Of a DNA stretch of 64,000 nucleotides, positions 28,456-36,270 are shown in pieces. The DNA comes from Sporosarcina sp. HYO08 (GTDB lineage Bacteria > Bacillota > Bacilli > Bacillales_A > Planococcaceae). The DNA is taken from contig NZ_LPUT01000012.1 in NCBI RefSeq assembly GCF_001563475.1, forward strand, positions 372,001 through 436,000, in the 5' to 3' direction. A program made the position numbers and the translations under genes. Positions within the stretch are counted from its first letter, which is position 1, and each line of letters starts with the position of its first letter. A model generated the notes under the pieces. That model worked only from the letters and a program-made list of their open reading frames with translations, was not told where the DNA came from and searched no databases.

Positions 28456-29304
28456 ATGGTTATTGGTTATTTCAATGGAGAATTCATACCTGTCGAGCAG
28501 GCTGTGATTCCGATTGATGAACGCGGTCATCAATTTGGGGATGGGGTCTATGAGGTGATTCGTGTATACAATGGCAAACCGTTTATGCTCGATGAACATA
28601 TAGAAAGACTCATCAAAAGTGGAGAAGCCATTAAGCTTCGCATGGAAAAAACGGCCGAAGAGCTACAACAAATTATTCACGAAGCCGTTCAAAAATCGCA
28701 ATTAAATAACTGCGATGTCTACATTCAAGTGACACGCGGAATCGCCACAAGAAAACATTTATTTCCCGATGCGCCAGTTTCGATTACAATGACAGTGAGA
28801 CCTATGCAAGTCACAGAAGAAACTGAACGTGAAAAGGGAAAAACTGCGATTTTTCATGAAGATGAAAGATGGACGAATTGCTATATTAAATCATTAAATC
28901 TACTGCCCAATATTTTGGCGAAACAAACGGCACAAGAAGCAGGCTGCTATGAAGCAATTCTCGTTAAAGATGGATTTGTAACGGAAGGCACGAGCTCAAA
29001 CGTCTATCTTGTGAAAGATGATTCGATCTATACAACGCCGCTTTCTAAACAGATTCTACCGGGCATCACAAGAATGGCTGTAAAAGAGTGTGCAGAAAAA
29101 CTAGGTATCCCATTTATCGAAAAACACTTCACACCGGATGAATTGCTTCAAGCTGACGAAGTATTTATCACGAGTACGACAAATGAAATTATGCCGATTG
29201 TCCGTATTGATGAAAGCGTAATTCAAGATGGCTCTGCTGGAAAATTAACGACAGCACTTTTTGAGAAGTTTAAAGAATCTATAGATATCGTTCAGCCGAT
29301 TTAA
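28456..29304 (+). CDS. dat: D-amino-acid transaminase
   Basis: A 282-residue fold-type IV PLP enzyme. It interconverts D-alanine plus 2-oxoglutarate with pyruvate plus D-glutamate, and accepts several D-amino acids. Lys145 (CYIKSLNLL) is the Schiff-base lysine and Glu177 (VTEGTSSN) the pyridine-nitrogen contact, both at the standard numbers; DERGHQFGDGVYEVIRVYNG and ITRMAVKECAEKLGI also fit. AAGGGGAG precedes the ATG. Beside DppA it fits a route in which D-amino acids released from imported peptides are deaminated, besides supplying D-Glu for the wall. A 120-bp palindromic repeat follows it. Confidence 0.93.
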   Translation: MVIGYFNGEFIPVEQAVIPIDERGHQFGDGVYEVIRVYNGKPFMLDEHIERLIKSGEAIKLRMEKTAEELQQIIHEAVQKSQLNNCDVYIQVTRGIATRKHLFPDAPVSITMTVRPMQVTEETEREKGKTAIFHEDERWTNCYIKSLNLLPNILAKQTAQEAGCYEAILVKDGFVTEGTSSNVYLVKDDSIYTTPLSKQILPGITRMAVKECAEKLGIPFIEKHFTPDELLQADEVFITSTTNEIMPIVRIDESVIQDGSAGKLTTALFEKFKESIDIVQPI

Positions 29305-29309
29305 ACAGT

Positions 29310-29429
29310 AGGGGTTGTTCCAAAACGAAGAGCCAGGCACCATTGAACACTAAATATGGTATCGTAATTGAAAAATGATACTACATTTGACAGTGTTTAA
29401 CGGTGCCAGGCACTTCTGGGACAACCCCT
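29310..29429. repeat. 120-bp palindromic repeat, family A (full-length copy)
   Basis: The ends AGGGGTTGTTCC and GGGACAACCCCT are inverted repeats. Further in, AAG-AGCCAGGCACC-TTGAACACT faces AGTGTTTAA-CGGTGCCAGGCAC-TT and the middle is also self-complementary around GTAATTGAAAAAT, so the whole element folds into one long imperfect hairpin. It carries no ORF. The outer arms match the 51-bp element at 21883-21933. Likely a non-autonomous MITE/REP-type element; no transposase is in this window. Confidence 0.8.
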
Positions 29430-29455
29430 TAACATACATACCGAGGTGAATGTAA

Positions 29456-30532
29456 GTGACAGAACCAAAGAAAATTAGAGAGTTAGGAATTCAGGTGGGG
29501 AAATTTCTAACTGGTGAAAAAAACTGCATAACTGATGTGCCAGGCGTTAAGGTAGGACATGTGACGCTAGATTATCCGCTTGAACAAGAGGGGAGCTATG
29601 CATGTACGGGTGTAACGGCTATTTTACCGCATGATGGTAATTTATTTAAAGAAAAAGTCGTGGGAGCAAGTTACGTACTCAACGGCTTCGGAAAAACAAC
29701 TGGCCTCGTACAAGTGAATGAACTTGGCGTCATTGAATCTCCCATTATGCTGACAAATACATTCGGCGTGCCAGCAGTTACGCAAGGGACGCTGCAATAT
29801 ATGTTAAAGGATAACCCCGAAATTGGTGATACGACAGGAACGATAAATTTGGTCGTCGGAGAATGTAATGATAGCAGACTGAATTCCATTCGTGAGTTGC
29901 CAGTACAGCCGCAGCATGCAATTGAATGTATTGAAAATGCAACAACTGAGGTTTCCCCTGAAGGTGCAGTCGGAGCAGGTAAAGGAATGATTTGTTTCGG
30001 TTATAAAGGAGGGATTGGCTCATCATCTCGGATCTTGCAAGATGAAAAAAGCGGGACAAGCTATTCAATAGGTTGTATGGTATTAAGTAATTTCGGCAGA
30101 AAAGAAGATTTTCAAATTGAAAAGTACCGACTGGAAGAAACTGAAGCGCTGCCGGCCTATCCAAAAACAGCGGATGGCTCGATTATGATTGTGCTGGCAA
30201 CCGACGCACCATTAAGCAGCCGACAATTACAGCGCGTTGCCAAAAGATGCGGCATTGGATTGGGCAGAACAGGCAGCCACTTTAGCCACGGTAGCGGGGA
30301 CATCGTTATCGCTTTTTCAACGGCCCATAAGATTCCTCATTCATCTGAAGAATCCAGCGAAGAGAGAAAGCAGCTGCGTGAAGACCATGCCATTATGAAT
30401 GATCTATTCGCAGCGGCCGCCGATGTAACCGAAGAAGCCATTTTGAATTCATTAGCGCAAGCTGAGACGACAACGGGGAGAAATGGAAATACGGCGCATG
30501 CTTATCCGTTCGGAGAAGTTAGGCTGCCTTGA
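29456..30532 (+). CDS. P1/S58-family aminopeptidase (DmpA type)
   Basis: A 358-residue homologue of L-aminopeptidase/D-Ala-esterase-amidase DmpA, a self-cleaving N-terminal-nucleophile hydrolase. Family marks are NCITDVPGVKVGHVTLDY, YACTGVTAILPH, NGFGKTTGLVQVNELGVIESPIMLTNTFGV and GRTGSHFSHGSGDIVIAFSTA, where the Ser after His-Gly is the predicted cleavage-site nucleophile. The start is GTG with GAGGTG seven bases upstream. Relatives hydrolyse L-aminoacyl peptides and D-aminoacyl amides or esters. That extends the substrate range of this cluster beyond DppA, with the formamidase homologue next. Exact specificity cannot be told. Confidence 0.87.
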   Translation: MTEPKKIRELGIQVGKFLTGEKNCITDVPGVKVGHVTLDYPLEQEGSYACTGVTAILPHDGNLFKEKVVGASYVLNGFGKTTGLVQVNELGVIESPIMLTNTFGVPAVTQGTLQYMLKDNPEIGDTTGTINLVVGECNDSRLNSIRELPVQPQHAIECIENATTEVSPEGAVGAGKGMICFGYKGGIGSSSRILQDEKSGTSYSIGCMVLSNFGRKEDFQIEKYRLEETEALPAYPKTADGSIMIVLATDAPLSSRQLQRVAKRCGIGLGRTGSHFSHGSGDIVIAFSTAHKIPHSSEESSEERKQLREDHAIMNDLFAAAADVTEEAILNSLAQAETTTGRNGNTAHAYPFGEVRLP

Positions 30533-30603
30533 TGCGATTGTCCACACAGGTTAGACTAATAGATGAGATTCTAATTTGGAAAACTTATATAGGAGGAAAT
30601 TAA

Positions 30604-31503
30604 ATGACAGTCCTAACAGTTGACAAAGGGATTATCTATGAATTTAATAAACTGAATTCACCTACAAAAGTAGTCGCTTCTGGAACGACGCTGACGATCG
30701 AGACGTATGATTGTTTTCAAAATCAGATCCAATCGCCAGAAACTGAAGTGACAGCGATTGATTGGAACAAAATTAACCCTGCAACGGGCCCGATTTATGT
30801 TGAAGATGCGAAACCTGGAGATATTTTAAAAGTTAAAATTGAAAAGATTAAAATTGGCGACCAAGGAGTAATGGTTGTTGGGCCTGAACTAGGTGTCATG
30901 GGCCATAAGATTGACCAAATGGAATCTAAGATTCTTCCAATAAAGAATGAGAAAGTACTTTTCAATGATCTTGAATTGCCGCTTAATAAAATGATTGGGG
31001 TTATCGGTGTTGCACCTGAAGGGGAAGGTGTAAACTGTGGTACGCCGGGTGCGCACGGCGGCAATATGGACAATAAGATGGTGACGGAAGGCGCGACACT
31101 TTATTTCCCTGTATTTGCTGAAGGTGCATTGTTTGCACTTGGTGATCTTCATGCAGCGATGGGAGATGGAGAAGTGAGCGTATCTGGCGTGGAAGTAGCC
31201 GGGGAAGTGACGGTTACATTGGAAGTCATTAAAGGAGACACATTAAGTCATCCAATGTTAGAAAATGATGATGTCTTTACGCAAATTGTTTCTGCTGAAA
31301 CACTTGATAAGGCGGCCAAGCTTGCAACGTCCGAAATGATTGATCGCATCGTGGAAAAATCTGGACGTCCTTTAAGCGAAATCACGATGTTAATGAGCGC
31401 TGTCGGACAATCTGAAATTTGTCAAATTGTCGATCCGTTGATGACCGCGAGGTTTGTTGTGCCGAAGTGGGTTCTGAAGCAATTAGATATTCAGTTAGTT
31501 TAA
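30604..31503 (+). CDS. Acetamidase/formamidase family protein
   Basis: A 299-residue member of the FmdA/AmdA family, which hydrolyses short amides such as formamide or acetamide to the acid and ammonia. The family pattern is visible in VNCGTPGAHGGNMDNKMVTEGATLYFPVFAEGALFALGDLHAAMGDGEVSVSGVEVAGEVTVTLEV, which carries the conserved His and acidic residues. It is shorter than the classical fungal or Methylophilus enzymes (about 400 residues) but typical of the Bacillus branch. AGGAGG precedes the ATG. It is the last gene of the cluster before a terminator, and like the leading asparaginase points to release of ammonia from amides. Confidence 0.85.
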   Translation: MTVLTVDKGIIYEFNKLNSPTKVVASGTTLTIETYDCFQNQIQSPETEVTAIDWNKINPATGPIYVEDAKPGDILKVKIEKIKIGDQGVMVVGPELGVMGHKIDQMESKILPIKNEKVLFNDLELPLNKMIGVIGVAPEGEGVNCGTPGAHGGNMDNKMVTEGATLYFPVFAEGALFALGDLHAAMGDGEVSVSGVEVAGEVTVTLEVIKGDTLSHPMLENDDVFTQIVSAETLDKAAKLATSEMIDRIVEKSGRPLSEITMLMSAVGQSEICQIVDPLMTARFVVPKWVLKQLDIQLV

Positions 31504-31554
31504 GGTGACGCAACTTCCCATTATTCTTATAGATAGAAGGAGGTTTAACAAATT

Positions 31555-31594
31555 ACACCGCCCAAAGACATGAAGTCACTGGGCGGTGTTTTTG
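31555..31594 (+). terminator. Terminator closing the peptide/amide cluster
   Basis: ACACCGCCCA pairs perfectly with TGGGCGGTGT across a 15-base loop, then TTTT. Confidence 0.87.
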
Positions 31595-31633
31595 TATATC
31601 AATGATCAAGAGGCTGAAAAAAGGATTTTGCAT

Positions 31634-32314
31634 TTACACTTTTGACGCATCTGTCGCATTATAATGGCTTGCATCCAGAATAATTTTCCTGACATATTCC
31701 ATTGTTCTATTTGCTGCTTCCTCAATTTCATAATTCATTCGATTGTTTAAAACATTTGTCAGCATGCCTTGCCATAATAAAATGGTCATTTCATTAATTG
31801 AATCGATTTGATCCTCTTTTATATAGCCTTCCTTCGCTGCGATTTCCAGAAGAGATCTTCCTCGTTTCGTCATACTCCTTTCGAATAAAATTGGCTTTAA
31901 TTCTTGTGGAATATTTATTAAATCAGCTGGATAAATTTCATAGTAGTTTTCTATAAGTTTTTCTGGATGATCGCCTAAATCCATAATAAACACTGCGTGG
32001 AAGATTTGTGGTTGTTGAAAGGAATAGTTACAAAAACACTCCCACGCCAATAGATATTTCTCAAATGGATTTTTTCCTTTGTTCATATAAATAGTTACAT
32101 CATCTGTATAATTCTTTAAGAATTTCATAGAAGCGAAAAAAATCAAATGGGAAATTTCCGAAAAATAGTTATAGATAGTGGCGCTGTTATAGCCCGCCCG
32201 ATCCGCAACTTTTCGAATCGTAACTTGATCAATGCCTTCCTCTTCAATAATTTCTGCAGTCGCATCTACGAAGTACTTCCACATTCGGCTCATTTGAATT
32301 TTTTTGTTATTCAT
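31634..32314 (-). CDS. TetR-family transcriptional regulator
   Basis: A 226-residue repressor-type protein. The N-terminal helix-turn-helix (about 12-58) is recognisable from ATAEIIEEEGIDQVTIRKVADRAGYNSATIYNYFSEISHLI; the remaining all-alpha part is the ligand/dimer domain with no named subfamily. The ATG is preceded on the minus strand by AGGGAGA. It is divergent from the BCCT transporter gene, and a 14-bp perfect palindrome in the shared region plus a partial copy before the M24 gene make it the likely controller of the three following transport and hydrolase genes. The effector is presumably the transported compound; inference. Confidence 0.85.
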   Translation of the reverse strand: MNNKKIQMSRMWKYFVDATAEIIEEEGIDQVTIRKVADRAGYNSATIYNYFSEISHLIFFASMKFLKNYTDDVTIYMNKGKNPFEKYLLAWECFCNYSFQQPQIFHAVFIMDLGDHPEKLIENYYEIYPADLINIPQELKPILFERSMTKRGRSLLEIAAKEGYIKEDQIDSINEMTILLWQGMLTNVLNNRMNYEIEEAANRTMEYVRKIILDASHYNATDASKV

Positions 32315-32394
32315 CAGACAATCTCCCTATAATAATCAATTATTTTAGTCAATTCACTTATATACTTTACCATTAAAAGTTATTAGAATCTTTA

Positions 32395-32455
32395 TTGTTC
32401 AGTTTTTGTCCATATGTTATGATAATTTTACAGAAAAATATAATCATGATTATTA
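32395..32455 (+). promoter_or_regulatory. BCCT promoter with downstream palindromic operator
   Basis: TTGTTC and TATGAT are spaced by 17 bases (32395-32423). Seventeen bases further on lies the perfect 14-bp palindrome ATAATCATGATTAT (32440-32453), well placed to block transcription. Its 13-base core ATCATGATTATTA recurs before the M24 gene at 36219. Confidence 0.6.
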
Positions 32456-32526
32456 ATTATACCATGGTTTTAAATTTGCGTTTGATTAGTAGACGTTTCT
32501 GTATTCTAAAGATCGGGGGGAAGAGA

Positions 32527-34032
32527 ATGGGAAAGGTGCGTATTGATCCATTTGTTTTTTGGACGTCGCTCGTTGTCATTTTAGGAGCTACCATATTGCT
32601 CGTAGTAAATCGCACAAAGGCAGAGCCATATTTAGATAGTTTAATGACTTCGATTACGTATAAAATGGACTGGGCATTCCAGTCTTTAACAATTGGTTTG
32701 TTTATACTTTTAATATGGTTGGCGTTTGGTCGCTATGGAAAAATAAAACTTGGCGAAGGAAAACCCGAGTTCTCTAATTTTAGTTGGGGAGCAATGCTTT
32801 TCACAGCCGGTATGGGTACGAGTATTATGTATTGGTCGATGATAGAGCCTATTTATTATTTTACGGGACCGCCGTTTGGGATCGAGCCCAAAAGCAATGA
32901 GGCTGCAGAATGGGCTGTAACGTATGGTTTGTTCCATTGGGGTATTTCAGCATGGTCTTTGTATGCGTTTCCAACTGTTGTAATCGCTTACTCCTATTTT
33001 GTAAAGAAGCGCCCTTCTTTGAAAATGAGTGTGGCGCTTAGCGGCGCGCTTGGTAAATATGCGGATGGTTGGGTCGCGAAGTTAATTGATGTTCTTGTCA
33101 TTTGGAGTCTAGTTGGTGGATTAGGAACGTCCCTGGGATTAGGTGTGCCGATGATGTCAGCTGTGATCGGTGAAATATTCGGACTCCAACAATCTCTAGG
33201 ATTGAATGTTGTGATTATCGTAATGATTACAATCATTTATTCAGCAAGCGCTTATCTTGGTCTTCAAAAAGGGATTCGAAGATTGAGTGACTTTAACGTC
33301 TATCTTGCATTGGCAATCGCTATATTCGTTTTTATCACTGGACCGACATTGTTCATATTAACTTATTTCTCAAATAGTTTCGGGTTAATGATTCAGAACT
33401 TTGCAATGTTGAGCTTTTACACGGATCCCATTAATAATAGTGGCTTTCCGCAAGGATGGACTGTTTTTTACTGGGCATGGTTCGCTGCCACTGCGCCTTT
33501 CATGGGCTTGTTTGTCGCGAAGATTTCCAAAGGAAGGACGATTCGTGAATTGATAACCCACGTATTATTATGGGGATCAATTGGTGGCTGGATTTACTTT
33601 GCGGTATTTGGCGGTTATACAATGAACTTGCAGTTAAATAATATTTTGCCGGTAGCCGATATACTAAATGATCAAGGCGGACCTGCGGCGATCGTTGAAA
33701 TTTTAAAAACACTGCCTTTAAGCGCGATTGTCTTGCCGTTCTTTGTGTTTTTAGGAATCATTTTCTTATCGACTTCATTAGACTCTGCAACTTATATTCT
33801 TTCAGCAATCGCAACGAAAGAGTTGAAAGCAGAGGAAGATCCCGCGAGATGGCATCGCATGGTCTGGGGAGCTCTTTTGGCGATTATCGCCATTTCCTTG
33901 CTATTAATCGGAGGGCTGCGTGTGATTCAAACCTCTGCAGTTATCGTTTCTGTTCCGATTTTTATTATTTACTTATTGCTTATTGTCTCTTTGTTGAGAT
34001 GGTTGAAGCAAGATTTTCCGAAAAAAGATTAA
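32527..34032 (+). CDS. BCCT-family transporter with non-standard substrate box
   Basis: A 501-residue membrane protein with 12 predicted helices, of the betaine/choline/carnitine family. Signature regions are MGTSIMYWSMIEPIYYFTGPPFG, GLFHWGISAWSLYAFP and the helix-8 region WTVFYWAWF...KISKGRTIRE. In betaine carriers helix 8 reads WWISWSPF; here it is WFAATAPF, so two of the tryptophans that cage trimethylammonium are Phe and Thr. The ligand is probably not glycine betaine. GGGGGG lies six bases before the ATG at 32527; an upstream in-frame ATG at 32395 would span the promoter and is rejected. The next gene begins 26 bases after the stop. Confidence 0.9.
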   Translation: MGKVRIDPFVFWTSLVVILGATILLVVNRTKAEPYLDSLMTSITYKMDWAFQSLTIGLFILLIWLAFGRYGKIKLGEGKPEFSNFSWGAMLFTAGMGTSIMYWSMIEPIYYFTGPPFGIEPKSNEAAEWAVTYGLFHWGISAWSLYAFPTVVIAYSYFVKKRPSLKMSVALSGALGKYADGWVAKLIDVLVIWSLVGGLGTSLGLGVPMMSAVIGEIFGLQQSLGLNVVIIVMITIIYSASAYLGLQKGIRRLSDFNVYLALAIAIFVFITGPTLFILTYFSNSFGLMIQNFAMLSFYTDPINNSGFPQGWTVFYWAWFAATAPFMGLFVAKISKGRTIRELITHVLLWGSIGGWIYFAVFGGYTMNLQLNNILPVADILNDQGGPAAIVEILKTLPLSAIVLPFFVFLGIIFLSTSLDSATYILSAIATKELKAEEDPARWHRMVWGALLAIIAISLLLIGGLRVIQTSAVIVSVPIFIIYLLLIVSLLRWLKQDFPKKD

Positions 34033-34058
34033 TGGTTGAAGTTACGGGAGGGTATTAA

Positions 34059-36107
34059 ATGGTATTTAATGTTCGAGAATCGAACCGATCGATTAAAACT
34101 AATTTTCCAAGGGAAGTACGTGAAATAGAACACGTTTGGATTCCGATGTCGGATGGGACACGCTTATCAGCTAAAATTTGGCTGCCGAAAGATGCAGAGG
34201 AAAATCCAGTGCCTGCAATTCTCGAATACTTGCCATATCGGAAAAATGACTTTACGGCATTAAGAGATTCAATTCGTCATCCTTATTTCGCAGGGCATGG
34301 CTATGCGAGTATCCGAGTAGACATGCGGGGCTGCGGAGATTCCGATGGCATTTTGTATGATGAGTATTTGAAGCAGGAACAAGATGATGGCCTCGAAGTG
34401 CTAACGTGGATTTCAAAGCAACCTTGGTTTACCGGCGGCATTGGCATGATCGGAAAATCATGGGGCGGCTTTAATGGGCTGCAAATTGCTGCAAGACGCC
34501 ATCCCGCGCTGAAAGCGATTATTACACTCTGCTCGACGGATGACCGTTACGCAGATGACGTTCATTACAAAGGCGGAGCAGTTCTTGCATCGGACATGCT
34601 GTGGTGGGCATCCACAATGCTGGCGTATAATGCTCGTCCCGCAGATCCACTTGTTGTAGGGGATGCATGGCGCGAAAACTGGCTGCAACGTTTGAAAAAA
34701 ACACCGCCATTTGTAGAAGAATGGATGAGGCATCAGCGTCGAGACGCATATTGGAAACATGGATCCGTTTGTGAGAATTATGAGGATATCGATATTCCGG
34801 TATATGCAGTAGGTGGTTGGGCGGATGGATATACGAATGCAATTCCCCGTTTATTGGAAGGTTTAAAAGGTCCGCGGAAAGGTTTAATTGGCCCATGGGC
34901 ACATGAATATCCAGAAGTTGCAGTTCCAGGCCCGCAAATTGGCTTTTTGCAAGAATGCCTTCGTTGGTGGGATCACTGGTTGAAAGGCGAGGACACTGGG
35001 ATTATGGAGGAGCCTATGCTGCGCGCTTGGATACAAGATAGCGTGCCACCAAAGACAGATTATGCCGTTCGTCCGGGACATTGGGTAGCTGAAAGTGAAT
35101 GGCCGCCAAAGGATCAGGAAAGCCATCATTATTACGTAAGCAATCAACAATTGAACACACAGTCGAAAAAAGAAGAGGCATTGATTGTTTCAAGCATACA
35201 AGAACATGGACTGTATTCGGGTGTATTCTGTCCGTTTGGGCAGCCTGGAGATCTTCCTGCGGATCAAAGGATCGAAAACGGACTTTCCGTTGTGTTCACA
35301 TCTGATCCTTTAGAAGAACCGATGGAAATTCTAGGATTCCCGGAGTTCACTGTTGAACTATCGTCGGACAAACCAAACGCGCTACTATCCGTTAGACTTA
35401 ATGATGTTGCGCCGGACGGTTCATCAACTCGGGTGACATGGGGAATGCTGAATTTAACGCATCGAAATAGTCATGAGTTTCCTGAACATCTTGAGCCGGG
35501 TGAAAAATATACAGTGACTGTTCAAATGAATGCAATTGGCCATCAATTGCCTGCGGGACACCGTTGGCAATTGGCAATCTCGCCAACTTATTGGCCGCAT
35601 GCTTGGCCGTCACCTGAGCCGGTAACGCTGACAGTTTTTACAAATGAAAAAACAAAACTGTCATTACCGATCCGCAATCCAAAAGAAATAGATAGAGAAT
35701 TAAAACCATTTGAGCATCCCGAGACAGCAGCCGTGATGGAAAGAGAAATCTTGCGTGAAGCGAATAGAACAAGGGAAGTGCGACATGATCTTGTGAACCG
35801 AGTTTGGACATTGGATGATTTTTCCGATGAAGGAGCAAGAAAACTTGTCTCAAATGGAATTGAGTACGGTAGCACGAATCAAAATATTTATACCATAAGG
35901 GAAGGCGATCCGCTTTCTGCGAAAGTGCAATGTGATTGGACATTGACAGTTGGTCGCGGGGAATGGCAGACAAGTTTAGAAACGTTCAGCACAATGACTG
36001 CTGATGCGGAAAACTTCTATTTGACAAATCATATTATTGCTTTTGAAGGTGAACAGGAAGTTTTCAATAAAGTTTGGAAGACGGAAGTTCCAAGAGACTT
36101 CAATTAA
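34059..36107 (+). CDS. CocE/NonD-family serine hydrolase
   Basis: A 682-residue alpha/beta hydrolase of the cocaine-esterase/X-Pro-dipeptidyl-peptidase S15 group. The nucleophile is Ser134 in MIGKSWGGFNG; Asp in VGGWADGYTN and His in GPWAHEYPE complete the triad, and YLPYRKNDF plus DMRGCGDSDG are typical of the fold. A C-terminal jelly-roll domain (about 370-560) follows with VSVRLNDVAPDGSSTRVTWGMLNLTHR. About 120 more residues at the C terminus exceed many family members. No signal peptide, so cytoplasmic. GGGAGGG lies before the ATG. Being co-transcribed with the BCCT transporter, it probably hydrolyses an ester or amide bond of the imported compound. Confidence 0.87.
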   Translation: MVFNVRESNRSIKTNFPREVREIEHVWIPMSDGTRLSAKIWLPKDAEENPVPAILEYLPYRKNDFTALRDSIRHPYFAGHGYASIRVDMRGCGDSDGILYDEYLKQEQDDGLEVLTWISKQPWFTGGIGMIGKSWGGFNGLQIAARRHPALKAIITLCSTDDRYADDVHYKGGAVLASDMLWWASTMLAYNARPADPLVVGDAWRENWLQRLKKTPPFVEEWMRHQRRDAYWKHGSVCENYEDIDIPVYAVGGWADGYTNAIPRLLEGLKGPRKGLIGPWAHEYPEVAVPGPQIGFLQECLRWWDHWLKGEDTGIMEEPMLRAWIQDSVPPKTDYAVRPGHWVAESEWPPKDQESHHYYVSNQQLNTQSKKEEALIVSSIQEHGLYSGVFCPFGQPGDLPADQRIENGLSVVFTSDPLEEPMEILGFPEFTVELSSDKPNALLSVRLNDVAPDGSSTRVTWGMLNLTHRNSHEFPEHLEPGEKYTVTVQMNAIGHQLPAGHRWQLAISPTYWPHAWPSPEPVTLTVFTNEKTKLSLPIRNPKEIDRELKPFEHPETAAVMEREILREANRTREVRHDLVNRVWTLDDFSDEGARKLVSNGIEYGSTNQNIYTIREGDPLSAKVQCDWTLTVGRGEWQTSLETFSTMTADAENFYLTNHIIAFEGEQEVFNKVWKTEVPRDFN

Positions 36108-36113
36108 TAGATT

Positions 36114-36172
36114 AATCTCCTTGCGCGCGGTGTTTCATTTGATGAAATTCCGTGTGGCACAAGGGGATTTTT
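36114..36172 (+). terminator. Terminator after the CocE-type gene
   Basis: TCTCCTTG pairs with CAAGGGGA; an inner TTTCAT/ATGAAA stem lies between, and TTTTT follows. Transcription of the M24 gene therefore probably restarts downstream. Confidence 0.7.
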
Positions 36173-36218
36173 CATGCGGAAGAATAAAGAAACGTTAGCC
36201 TGAAAAACACGATTTGTC

Positions 36219-36241
36219 ATCATGATTATTATATATAATAA
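36219..36241 (+). promoter_or_regulatory. Operator and -10 region of the M24 gene
   Basis: Contains the 13-mer ATCATGATTATTA shared with the BCCT promoter and the overlapping palindrome TTATTATATATAATAA, which includes a TATAAT -10. Suggests common TetR control of both units. Confidence 0.5.
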
Positions 36242-36270
36242 GAAAAATTAAATTGAAAGGGAGATTTAAT

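Noticed and set aside
31530..31594. AGAAGGAGG followed by a short open frame after the formamidase gene
   Set aside because: No ATG, GTG or TTG at proper spacing, and the frame is the terminator stem itself. At most a scar of a lost gene.
32395..32526. 44-residue N-terminal extension of the BCCT transporter
   Set aside because: The extension covers the promoter and palindrome; GGGGGG precedes the ATG at 32527.
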